Below, one piece after another: positions 1 to 7,788 of a stretch of DNA of 64,000 nt; the stretch's first letter is position 1; each line of letters starts with the position of its first letter. A model generated the notes under the pieces. The model saw only the letters and a list, made by a program, of their open reading frames with translations. It was not told where the DNA came from and ran no database searches. Origin of the DNA: Pseudomonadota bacterium (GTDB lineage Bacteria; Myxococcota_A; Polyangia; Polyangiales; Polyangiaceae). The stretch is from assembly GCA_023428245.1 (NCBI GenBank), contig JAEYYX010000101.1:1-64000 (forward strand), in the 5' to 3' direction. Made by a program: the position numbers and the translations under genes.

Positions 1-126
1 GGGGGGCACATCAAGAACAACGGCCCCCCAGGGTGGCAGACTTTATCGCTCGGCTACGAAAAGCTCCTGACTCTCCGCCTCGGCTGGGCCCTCCGTGGCC
101 TCGCCACAAATGTGATCAATCCTTAG
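1..126 (+). pseudogene. IS4/Tn5-like transposase, C-terminal fragment cut by the window edge
   Basis: Frame 1 is open from the first base to a TAG at 124-126 and encodes 41 residues. The tail reads like the end of IS4-group (Tn5-like) transposases: a Gly-Gly-His-Ile start of the segment, then GPPGWQTLSLGYEKLLTL, the Trp/Gly-Tyr-Glu-Lys-Leu pattern that follows the catalytic Glu region in that family. The catalytic core lies outside the window, so I cannot say whether the element is whole. I saw no terminal inverted repeat or target duplication between 127 and 255. The identification rests on recalled family tails and is moderate. Confidence 0.6.
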
Positions 127-144
127 ATGTGATGGACCGGGGCC

Positions 145-177
145 ACAAAAAAAGCCACCCCGAAGCAAGGTGGCTTT
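145..177 (-). terminator. Rho-independent terminator of the OmpA/TSP3 gene
   Basis: AAAGCCACC at 151-159 and GGTGGCTTT at 169-177 form a perfect 9-bp stem with a 9-nt loop. On the minus strand the stem is followed by a run of T (the A-run at 147-153 on plus). It lies about 80 bases past the stop of the minus-strand OmpA gene. Confidence 0.85.
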
Positions 178-255
178 GGTGGCGGCCGCTCGCGCCTCGA
201 CAGAAGCCTCCCGTCGTCTTTACGAGAGGCCCGTTCCGAGACGCCTGGGCTCGTC

Positions 256-2181
256 CTACCTCACGACGGGCGGGAAAATTCCCGCGTCGCGCGCTTCTTC
301 ACAACCACGCTTCACATTGGTCGGGCCGTCCTCGGTCTTCACGACCTTGAACTCTACGCGCCGGTTCTTCTCCCACGCCGCAGGACTGCTGGCCCGTTCG
401 AGGGGGCAATACTCACCGTAACCTTGGGAGACGATACGCGAGTCTTTGATCCCGCCCGAGATGAGCGCGCGGCGGACAGAGGCCGCTCGCCGCTTGGTAA
501 GCTCCAGGTTGTACTCATCCGCGCCGCGCTCATCAGCGTGACCGGCGATCTCGACGACAAGGAACTCCGGGTGTCCCTTGAGCGTCCCGATCACCGCGTC
601 CACGATCGACTGCGATTGCGGCAGGATGACATCCGAGCCCGTCGCGAACTGGATCTTCTCGAGGATCACGATGTTCGATCCGTCGATGATGACCTTGCCC
701 TTGTCGGGACAACCGTCCTCATCCTCGAAGCCGTTGTAAACCTCGGGCTCGTTCGGGCACTTGTCGACGATGTCCGGGATTCGATCGAGGTCGTTGTCCG
801 GATCCGGGCAACCGTCGTCGTCTTCCCAGTTATCGAAGTCTTCCTTGTCGTTCGGGCACTGATCGACCTTGTCGAGGATGCCGTCTTTGTCGTTGTCAGG
901 CTCAGGGCAGCCGTCTTCGTCTTCGAATCCGTCGCGATCTTCCGGATCGTCCGGGCACTTGTCGACGTCATCGTAGATGCCGTCGCCATCGCGATCGCCG
1001 CGCTTCTCACCCTCCGGACAACCGTCGTGATCTTCGATGCCGTCGAAATCCTCGGGAATGTTCGGGCACCTGTCGACCTTGTCGAGAATGCCGTCATTGT
1101 CGTTGTCGGGATCGGGACAGCCGTCCGAATCTTCCCAATTGTCGAAGTCTTCCGGCTCGTCGGGACACTGGTCGCGGTCGTCGCGATAGCCGTCCCTGTC
1201 CCGATCGCCCACAGTCGGCTCATAAACGAAACCGAGCATGACGCGGGCATCCGCCGCTTCGAAGCCCGTGAAGAACGCCCGCCCACCGGCCGACGCCATC
1301 AGGTAGCTATTCTCTTCGATGAAGATCTTGGCGCCGCCCAAGAACTCTGCAGAGAGCTTCTGGTTCGAGGCGGCGTCCGCCATCAAGTAGCTCCCGTAGT
1401 TCTCAGCGACGAGATCAAGGCGCGGCAATGCGCGATAGGAGAAGCCGACGCCGTAAGTGAGCCTATCACCAAGCGTCAGAGCACCCTCGACGAGCTGACC
1501 TTCAGCAAACGTCGGATTACTCCCGGTGTGCCCGCGGTAACCAACGTCAACGCCGATCTTGAAGCGGCTCTCGGCGAAGCGGCGCTCGAGTACAAGGCGC
1601 GGCCAGTACCAAAAGCCCGGATCTGCGCCCATATCGCGCTCCGCTCCGAGCAGCGGCCCGCCCGCCTGCACCACGACTGAAACGCCGAGGAACTCCGTCG
1701 GGCGGAGCAGCCGGATCTTCAAGTGCGGGATGATCGTCTGAATCTTTTGAGACGAGAGCTGGGCAGCGTCGTAGGTCGATCCGGCGGGACCGAGGTTCGT
1801 GCCGCCCGGACCGAACATGATGTTCACCGGGATGCTCAAACCGACGACCATGAAGTTCGTGAGACCGTAGGTTCCGGTCACAGAGCCCTGGAAGGAGTGC
1901 TCGATGAGTTTGTCGGTTCCGGTGACCGCCTCATTCGAGCGCATCAACTTGTAGCCCCAATCGAGCATCATGCCGAAGCTGATCTGCCTGGCTGGCAAGA
2001 TGTCGGTCCCGTTGACGAAGAAAAATCCCTTGGAGTCGACCGCGGGACGGTATAAGTGCGTGTCCATGCCCGAACCGTTCGATTCGGGGACGTGAGGACC
2101 TGACTGTGCGCTTGCTACGCCGGGCGCAGCGAGGACAGCGACAATACCGGCAAAGGCAGGAGCGAGGAGCTTGCGAATCAC
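256..2181 (-). CDS. OmpA-family outer-membrane protein with thrombospondin type 3 repeats
   Basis: Envelope protein of 641 residues that should span or decorate the outer membrane and hold peptidoglycan. A signal peptide (about residues 1-26, cleavage after ASA) is followed by a Gly/aromatic-rich region of about 300 residues, probably a beta-barrel. About residues 330-505 hold Asp-rich calcium-binding TSP3 repeats of the type DRDGDGIYDDVDKCPDDPED, alternating with GFEDEDGCP and NWEDDDGCP units. The OmpA C-terminal domain covers about 510-625, with the peptidoglycan-binding patterns AGHADERG and NRRVEF. The GTG start at 2181 is supported by AAGGGA about 8 bases upstream. The architecture is common in Myxococcota; its specific role is unknown. 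A terminator follows at 145-177. Confidence 0.9.
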   Translation of the reverse strand: MIRKLLAPAFAGIVAVLAAPGVASAQSGPHVPESNGSGMDTHLYRPAVDSKGFFFVNGTDILPARQISFGMMLDWGYKLMRSNEAVTGTDKLIEHSFQGSVTGTYGLTNFMVVGLSIPVNIMFGPGGTNLGPAGSTYDAAQLSSQKIQTIIPHLKIRLLRPTEFLGVSVVVQAGGPLLGAERDMGADPGFWYWPRLVLERRFAESRFKIGVDVGYRGHTGSNPTFAEGQLVEGALTLGDRLTYGVGFSYRALPRLDLVAENYGSYLMADAASNQKLSAEFLGGAKIFIEENSYLMASAGGRAFFTGFEAADARVMLGFVYEPTVGDRDRDGYRDDRDQCPDEPEDFDNWEDSDGCPDPDNDNDGILDKVDRCPNIPEDFDGIEDHDGCPEGEKRGDRDGDGIYDDVDKCPDDPEDRDGFEDEDGCPEPDNDKDGILDKVDQCPNDKEDFDNWEDDDGCPDPDNDLDRIPDIVDKCPNEPEVYNGFEDEDGCPDKGKVIIDGSNIVILEKIQFATGSDVILPQSQSIVDAVIGTLKGHPEFLVVEIAGHADERGADEYNLELTKRRAASVRRALISGGIKDSRIVSQGYGEYCPLERASSPAAWEKNRRVEFKVVKTEDGPTNVKRGCEEARDAGIFPPVVR

Positions 2182-2182
2182 A

Positions 2183-3502
2183 GTGACGTTCCCTTACGGA
2201 CCGTATCAGCATCGCGAAATTCCTGTCAAATCCGCGGCAGTCGCGAAGCGGCATCTCGGGCTCGCCTCGCTCGCGGGTTTTCTCATCAGCGCCGTGAGCG
2301 GTGCCCAGTCGTCGTCCGTGAGCGGTCGGTGGGATGCAAGCCCGCTCCAGGTCAGCTGGGCCATCGGGACCTGGGAAGAGAGTTGTGGAGCCAAGCCCGG
2401 CGGCGGGGGCGACGGTGGAGGAATCGTGACGCTGACGGCCTCCGGAAGCGATTTCAGCTGGTCGGGCCTTGGTCGCTCCTACTCATCAACAAGCTGTTGG
2501 GAGCAGATGCCAGGGCTCCAGGTGAGGAGTCATTCTGCAAGCGCCACTACGATTCAGACGACGTGCGAGATGCCCAAAGGGGATCCGCGTCAAGCGAAGC
2601 TTGTGACGACCTGGGCGCTCCGAGGCGACAAGATCTACTTCGACGAAGCCGCCCAATACCAATTCGTCAGCAAAGACGGCCCCTGCACAGCGAGCGCTCG
2701 CCGCACGCGGCTTCTCTCCCGGTCCGCTCCCGCGCCCACCGCCACCCCGGAAAAATCCGAACAGACTGCTTCTGCTACTCCCGCGGCAGCTGATCAGAAA
2801 GCTCCGTCAGCGCCCTCTTCCTGCACCGGCGACGAGAAACCGAATACTCTCACGCTCACCCCGCGGGCCTCCGTGCTCAGAAGCGGAGATCTGCTCGAGT
2901 TCGACCTCAGGCTGCGAGGCGCGCGAGGTTGCCCTGTCAAAGAGAAGGCGCACGTCGAGTTTCTGGAAGGTGGCGATCTACTCGAAGAAAGCGGGCCCTC
3001 CGCCTTCCGCGTCCGAACCGACGCGGGCAGCGGACGTGTTGTGCTCCTGGCGCGCGCCGGAGCCCTGGAAACGACGCGGACTGTCCTGATCGTCTCGAAT
3101 CGTGAGCTCCAGCACCTCTTGGGCGATGCCCCTGAGGTCGATGCCGCGGAGCCCGTCGACCCCGCTCGCACAGAGGCTCGAACTTCGACCGATGCTCCCG
3201 ATGAGAAGGACGCGGGCAACGCTGCCCTGCTCGCCACACTTTTCGCGGCGCTCTTGGCCTGTGGCGGGCTCTTGTACTGGTTCCGGAGGAGGCCCGAGCG
3301 AAGTGCCCCTCTGCCTCCCGCAGAAGAAAAGCCCTCCGAGAACCCTCCTCTCGCCGATCCCACGCCAGCAGAGGGAGCCACCCGCCCACACCCTCCGACC
3401 GTTCGGCCCAAGGGACGCCTCTGCCCCGTCTGTGGAGAGCGCTATCCCCTCGAGACAGTTTTTTGCGGAAAGGACGGCGCTCGCCTTGTTCGCGAGAACT
3501 GA
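2183..3502 (+). CDS. Exported single-pass membrane protein with C-terminal zinc ribbon, unknown function
   Basis: I do not recognise the family. A hydrophobic stretch GLASLAGFLISAVSGAQ near the N-terminus looks like a signal peptide. Then come a Cys-containing domain with paired cysteines (EESCGAK, TSSCWEQM, QTTCEMP, DGPCTAS), a Pro/Ala/Thr linker, and a beta-rich domain starting near KPNTLTLTPRASVLRSGD. A transmembrane helix (ALLATLFAALLACGGLLYWF) precedes a basic RRR anchor and a Pro-rich stretch. The C-terminus is a four-Cys zinc ribbon (CPVCGERY, then FCGKDG), which should be cytoplasmic. The start is uncertain: GTG 2183 and TTG 2171 both lie at the start codon of the divergent OmpA gene. 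Confidence 0.7.
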   Translation: MTFPYGPYQHREIPVKSAAVAKRHLGLASLAGFLISAVSGAQSSSVSGRWDASPLQVSWAIGTWEESCGAKPGGGGDGGGIVTLTASGSDFSWSGLGRSYSSTSCWEQMPGLQVRSHSASATTIQTTCEMPKGDPRQAKLVTTWALRGDKIYFDEAAQYQFVSKDGPCTASARRTRLLSRSAPAPTATPEKSEQTASATPAAADQKAPSAPSSCTGDEKPNTLTLTPRASVLRSGDLLEFDLRLRGARGCPVKEKAHVEFLEGGDLLEESGPSAFRVRTDAGSGRVVLLARAGALETTRTVLIVSNRELQHLLGDAPEVDAAEPVDPARTEARTSTDAPDEKDAGNAALLATLFAALLACGGLLYWFRRRPERSAPLPPAEEKPSENPPLADPTPAEGATRPHPPTVRPKGRLCPVCGERYPLETVFCGKDGARLVREN

Positions 3503-3688
3503 CTGAGAGACCTGCTTTCTTGTCCGCCGAGCGAGGCCTCCGGAGGAAAAACCTCTCTTGCTTTCAATGGGTAGGTGAGGAGAAGCTGCTTTTTGATAAG
3601 CTGATGCCGTAACGGTGTCGCTTGCGCGGCTCGAGAGATGCTCTCGATCGTCCGCTCTGCCCGAATCGACAAGACAAACGCGAAGATT

Positions 3689-5203
3689 ATGAAAATTACC
3701 TGCGACGCATGTGGCTCGAAGTACTCGATCGCTGACGACAAGGTTCGCGGCAGGAAGGTGAAGGTTCGCTGCAAGAACTGCAAGGCGAACATCCTCGTCG
3801 ATGGGACGGCTCTCGAAGAGGGGAGCTCCGATGGCGGAGACGCAGGAGACATCGGAAACGCAGACTCAGATCATCCCGCAGCGCCCAATCAGTGGACCGT
3901 GAACCTCACGGACGAAGACTCGCGGGACATGACCTCCGAGGAGATCGTGGAGGGTTGGAAAGCGGGCATCGTCACGGAAGACGCTTACGTCTGGCGCGAT
4001 GGCATGACAGCCTGGAAGCCGATTCTCGAGGTGGCGGAGCTCAAGGTGAAGCTGCTCGCGACAGGCACACTGAGCCCGAAGACGGCCGCCGTGAGCGCGG
4101 GTCCTGCGCTTCCGCTCGCCAACAAAGCAACATCACCCCAAGCAGGTTTGCAGACGACTCCCCTCGCTGCGCCGGCCAAAGCGGACGCGGGATCGGGCGA
4201 TCTGTTTGGGAGTTGGGGCAAAGAGACGCCCTTCGGGGCGGCGACCGACGAAGGAAAGAAGCCGACCGGTGCGCGCAACGAAAACTCAGTCTTGTTCTCC
4301 CTCGATGCTCTGAAAGGAACAGCGGAGAAACCGACGGCGCCGGCAAAGAAGGGCTCGCCCGACGATCTCTTCTCGATGGGCACGATGCCTGGTGGCGGCC
4401 TCCTCAGCGCAAACGTCGACCTCTTGACGGCTCCGGCTCTCGAGCCGCCGCCTGCTCCCGCATCCCGTCGAGGCGAAGCCGTCGCTGCCAAGCGGGGGGG
4501 CGGCTTGATGTTCGGACTCATCGCGGTTGCAGCTCTCGCAATTGGTGGAGGCTACTTTGCCTTCAAGGACAAGCTCGGTGACGCTGGCGAGCAGGCTTCA
4601 GAAGCCGAACAGAAGGCGCGCGAAGCGCAGGCCAAAGCCGCGGAAGCCGAGCAGAAGGCGCGCGAAGCCGAAGCTCAGAAGAAGGAGCTCGAGGAAGCGC
4701 TCGCCAAGGCTCGCGCCGAAGCGACAGCCAAGGGTGAAGATCCGAACGCCGCTGAGAAGAAGGTCAAAGAGGCGCAAGCTGCCACGGCCGAACCCGCCGC
4801 GCCCGCAGGCACCACTGCCGGGGCGACGAAAGAGCCCGCAGCATCCAGCGGAACTACCACCACCAAGCCTGCGACTTCGGAGCCAGCCAAGACCACGGCG
4901 TCGACAGCTTCGTCATCGAGCGGCGGTAGCGGCAAGTCCTTCGATGTCGCCGCTGCGAAAGCTGCTCTGAGCGCCGCCGCCGCCAACGCAGGCGCCTGCG
5001 GTCAGCCCGGCGGCCCGAAGGGTCCCGGCAAAGTCCAGCTCACGTTCGCGCCGAGCGGCCGCGTCACCACGGCCAACGTCATCGAAGGTCCCTTCGGCGG
5101 AACGGCCGTAGGCGGTTGTGTCTCGTCGACGTTCAAGCGCGCTCGCGTCCCGGCCTTCGACGGCGCACCCCAGACCGTCACCAAGGCCTTCAAGATCAAC
5201 TGA
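3689..5203 (+). CDS. GltJ/AgmX-like zinc-ribbon, GYF-domain, single-TM protein
   Basis: The 504-residue protein begins with an MJ0042-type zinc ribbon (CDACGSKY, then CKNCKANI, four Cys) right at ATG 3689, which is why I reject the upstream in-frame ATG. A GYF_2-like domain follows (residues about 70-120, WRDGMTAWKPI). After a low-complexity linker come a transmembrane helix (GLMFGLIAVAALAIGGGYF), an Ala/Glu/Lys coiled coil, an Ala/Thr/Pro linker and a C-terminal domain of about 85 residues (GKVQLTFAPSGRVT, ending in KAFKIN). This order resembles GltJ (AgmX) of the Myxococcus gliding motor, whose cytoplasmic zinc finger and GYF domain face the cell interior and whose C-terminus is periplasmic. 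Paralogues of this layout are frequent in myxobacteria, so a motility role is inference only. Confidence 0.75.
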   Translation: MKITCDACGSKYSIADDKVRGRKVKVRCKNCKANILVDGTALEEGSSDGGDAGDIGNADSDHPAAPNQWTVNLTDEDSRDMTSEEIVEGWKAGIVTEDAYVWRDGMTAWKPILEVAELKVKLLATGTLSPKTAAVSAGPALPLANKATSPQAGLQTTPLAAPAKADAGSGDLFGSWGKETPFGAATDEGKKPTGARNENSVLFSLDALKGTAEKPTAPAKKGSPDDLFSMGTMPGGGLLSANVDLLTAPALEPPPAPASRRGEAVAAKRGGGLMFGLIAVAALAIGGGYFAFKDKLGDAGEQASEAEQKAREAQAKAAEAEQKAREAEAQKKELEEALAKARAEATAKGEDPNAAEKKVKEAQAATAEPAAPAGTTAGATKEPAASSGTTTTKPATSEPAKTTASTASSSSGGSGKSFDVAAAKAALSAAAANAGACGQPGGPKGPGKVQLTFAPSGRVTTANVIEGPFGGTAVGGCVSSTFKRARVPAFDGAPQTVTKAFKIN

Positions 5204-5276
5204 AACGAGGGGGACCTTCCCGATCTTCGGATTGTGAAGGGGCCCCGGTCCATCACACTCGACTCATACTCGGACG

Positions 5277-5322
5277 AGCCTTCGATTGAGCCCGCCTGCT
5301 CGGGATCACTCGAGGGCTTTTT
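5277..5322 (+). terminator. Rho-independent terminator after the GltJ-like gene
   Basis: AGCCTTCGA (5277-5285) pairs with TCGAGGGCT (5310-5318), one position being a U-G pair, with an inner CCCG/CGGG stem, followed by five T at 5318-5322. It lies about 75 bases past the stop at 5203. Confidence 0.75.
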
Positions 5323-5381
5323 CTATGAGTCTACCCCTGACCGCGGGAATCTCCCGAGGTTCATGGTATGGCCTCGGCGCC

Positions 5382-6410
5382 ATGGATTCCCCCACGCCTC
5401 CTCCCAAGACCGTGCTCGTGACGGGCGCGGCGGGCTTCATCGGCTCTCACGTCACAGACGAACTCATCGCCCGAGGCCTCTCCGTGGTCGCTCTCGACGA
5501 CCTCTCAGGGGGATATCGCAACAACGTTCATCCGCAGGCCCGCTTCGTCGAGGGCTCGATCCGTGATGTCCCGCTCCTCGAGCGCCTCTTCAGCGACTTC
5601 GAGATCGACTCCGTGATCCACCTAGCCGCGTATGCCGCCGAAGGACTCAGTCACTACGTCAAGCGCTTCAACTACGAGAGCAACCTGATCGGGAGCGTGA
5701 ATCTGATCAACGCCGCCGTGAACGCTACGGTTCGTCGCTTCATCTTTACTTCGTCCGTCGCCGTCTACGGCGACCTCACGCCGCCTCTCCACGAGGACAC
5801 GCAGCCCCTGCCCCACGATCCCTACGGAATCGCCAAATGGGCCGTTGAACGAGAGCTCGAAATCTCCCATCGACTCTTCGGGCTGCCATACGTGATCTTT
5901 CGGGCGCACAACGTTTACGGCGCGCGCCAAAATTTCAGCGACCGCTACCGCAACGTCGTCGGGATTTTCATGAACCAGATCCTCGCGGGACGGCCGCTCA
6001 CCGTGTTCGGTGACGGCACCCAGACCCGGGCATTCACCCATGTTTCCGACGTCGCTCCCGTACTCGTTGACGCCGTTTTCTCCCCGGACGCCGCGGGGCA
6101 GGTCTTCAACCTGGGTGCGGACGAGAGCATTACGATCCTAAAGCTCGCCGAACTGGTGAGCCAGGAAATGGGGGCACCCCTTAGGGTTGAACATCTCCCC
6201 GCGCGCCCCGAAGCCCGCCACAACGAGGCCTCCCACGACAAAGCGCGGAAGATCTTGAGCTACCGTCCCAAGGTATCTCTCGAAGCCGGGCTTCGGGAGA
6301 TGGCGGACTGGGTTCGAATGGTCGGTCCTCGTCCCACGCAAGGACCGCGCCCCCTTGAGGTCTCGCGGAATCTTCCGCCCTCCTGGGCCCCGCCGGCCGT
6401 CAAAGGGTGA
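5382..6410 (+). CDS. NAD-dependent epimerase/dehydratase (extended SDR, UDP-glucose 4-epimerase-like)
   Basis: A 342-residue nucleotide-sugar epimerase of the extended short-chain dehydrogenase family. The Rossmann motif TGAAGFIGSH sits near residue 17. A conserved DDLSGG follows strand 2, HLAAYAAE and the catalytic Ser/Tyr region SSVAVYG come next, but the expected YxxxK reads DPYGIAKWA, which keeps Tyr and Lys. The substrate-binding tail has GAREN-like GARQNFSDRYRN and HVSDVAPVL. ATG 5382 is chosen because the fold begins a few residues later; the longer upstream frame overlaps the terminator. It probably makes an activated sugar for envelope polysaccharide; the exact substrate cannot be read. 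Its 3' end overlaps the convergent neighbour by about 11 bases. Confidence 0.9.
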   Translation: MDSPTPPPKTVLVTGAAGFIGSHVTDELIARGLSVVALDDLSGGYRNNVHPQARFVEGSIRDVPLLERLFSDFEIDSVIHLAAYAAEGLSHYVKRFNYESNLIGSVNLINAAVNATVRRFIFTSSVAVYGDLTPPLHEDTQPLPHDPYGIAKWAVERELEISHRLFGLPYVIFRAHNVYGARQNFSDRYRNVVGIFMNQILAGRPLTVFGDGTQTRAFTHVSDVAPVLVDAVFSPDAAGQVFNLGADESITILKLAELVSQEMGAPLRVEHLPARPEARHNEASHDKARKILSYRPKVSLEAGLREMADWVRMVGPRPTQGPRPLEVSRNLPPSWAPPAVKG

Positions 6411-7686
6411 GAGGCGCTTCGGAGGGCTTCCACCAAGCCTCGAGCCGAAGCGAGATGCGATCGAGGTAGCCCGGCTTTCGCACAATCTCCTCATAGCCAG
6501 GAACCGCACCGACCCAGCGCCCGAGACGCACGTTCGGCTCCTCTGTGATATACATCGTGGGCAACCCAAGGAGTGCTGGCCCGTCCATCCCCGCCGTAGT
6601 CACGCCTACCTGACCCAAAACCCCATGCTCCTCCCTGAGCACCTCGAAGAGCTGCAGCTGAGCGCGGCGTAGATTTCCTCGGCGAAAGAGCTGTTCTTTC
6701 CAGAATAGCGCCAGACTGGCGGCTCCTTCCGGCATCCCCCACCCATCGAGACCATCACCGATGAGGACGGGAGTGATTCCGAGCAATAGTGCCCGCTGAC
6801 AGAGGTCGGAGAGCTCATCAAAGTCCGTGTTGCGGTTCTGGTGGTGGACGCCTCTCCGCACCCAGAGCAAGACCCTGGCCCGAGTCTGAGCCTTTGCGAG
6901 CTTTTCTTCCGCAAAGCGGCGGATCTCAATGGGCACCGGATCACTGCCCAAGAAAGCCGCCCGAAGCTTCGCTTGAGCGCCGCGCGCATCGCTCCGAAAG
7001 GCCCGCGCCACGATCTCGGGGAGCGCCTTGTTGGCGCGGGGGCGCGCTCGAAAGGGACGAAGCCGATCCAGAAGGCCTGCTTCCCGCAAGAAGAGCTCCC
7101 CCGCCGCGGCATGAGGGCCTTCTTCGAGCTGAATCTCGACTCCAGAGAGGAGACTCGCCGCCGCTAAGTACCAGCCTTCGCCGAAGGAGAAGGCTGGGTC
7201 CGTATGGAACGTATAGGAGCGGTTCCTCTCCTGGGTGAGCGCGCGCGCCTTTTCCGCCGCGAATTGCGCTGCGCGCGCGAAGGCCCACGACTTCGGCTCG
7301 CTCAATTGTTCAGCGAGGAAGACGGCTGCCCGCGCCGATTCCTCCGCCTCCAAGATGATGGACTCGACCCTCTCCCAGCCGTCCTCACAATCCTCCTCCG
7401 TAGGCGCGCGCTGCGACCCGCGTGCTAGTTGACCGGCTCCGTACCTGGCCGACTCAGCCCGAGCAGCGTGAGCTTCGAGGAGCGCGCGCTGAATGCGCTT
7501 CACGAGCTCTTCATCGGAAGGAAGGTCCGCCTGGGCCGCCTCGATCACCTCCGAGAGAAGGGCCCGATAGCGCTCACGGTTTCCCTCTAGGTGCAGCGCT
7601 TGTGACAGCTCGCGCGCTTCGTTGAGGAGTTCCTCGGCGCGCAGGAGGCCGGGCTCTTGAGTCGTTGTCGAGGTGTGCGTCGTCAC
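6400..7686 (-). CDS. Glycosyltransferase-like protein (GT-B type C-terminal half), function unknown
   Basis: A 428-residue protein starting at GTG 7686. The N-terminal 170 residues are Glu/Arg/Ala-rich helix (LRAEELLNEARELSQAL). The C-terminal half has the look of a GT-B nucleotide-sugar binding domain: RVLLWVRRGVHHQNRNTDF, then GITPVLIGDGLDGW, then VGVTTAGMDGPALLGLPTM and a final VPGYEEIV. This matches the general pattern of a sugar-scanning motif (found the culprit strand, then Gly/Asp/Pro-rich loop) but I cannot place it in a named family. Neighbours are an epimerase (convergent) and a GH43-like lipoprotein (upstream, same strand), in keeping with a carbohydrate role. Confidence 0.55.
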   Translation of the reverse strand: MTTHTSTTTQEPGLLRAEELLNEARELSQALHLEGNRERYRALLSEVIEAAQADLPSDEELVKRIQRALLEAHAARAESARYGAGQLARGSQRAPTEEDCEDGWERVESIILEAEESARAAVFLAEQLSEPKSWAFARAAQFAAEKARALTQERNRSYTFHTDPAFSFGEGWYLAAASLLSGVEIQLEEGPHAAAGELFLREAGLLDRLRPFRARPRANKALPEIVARAFRSDARGAQAKLRAAFLGSDPVPIEIRRFAEEKLAKAQTRARVLLWVRRGVHHQNRNTDFDELSDLCQRALLLGITPVLIGDGLDGWGMPEGAASLALFWKEQLFRRGNLRRAQLQLFEVLREEHGVLGQVGVTTAGMDGPALLGLPTMYITEEPNVRLGRWVGAVPGYEEIVRKPGYLDRISLRLEAWWKPSEAPLTL

Positions 7687-7788
7687 GCGGCCCGGGTCTA
7701 TCTGCGGAAGCAGACGACGTCGAGTCTCGGCTCGAGCTCTTTCTAGCTGTGCACCAGGCTTCGTCTTCCAGCCGTACGCGAGCCGTCT

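Noticed and set aside
730..1210. Regular repeats that could suggest a CRISPR or VNTR array
   Set aside because: They code for TSP3 protein repeats, with variable spacing and no constant direct repeat.
424..1680. A 418-residue plus frame with Val/Ile-rich repeats
   Set aside because: It mirrors the TSP3 repeats of the OmpA gene in antisense; the repeat comes from the calcium-loop codons.
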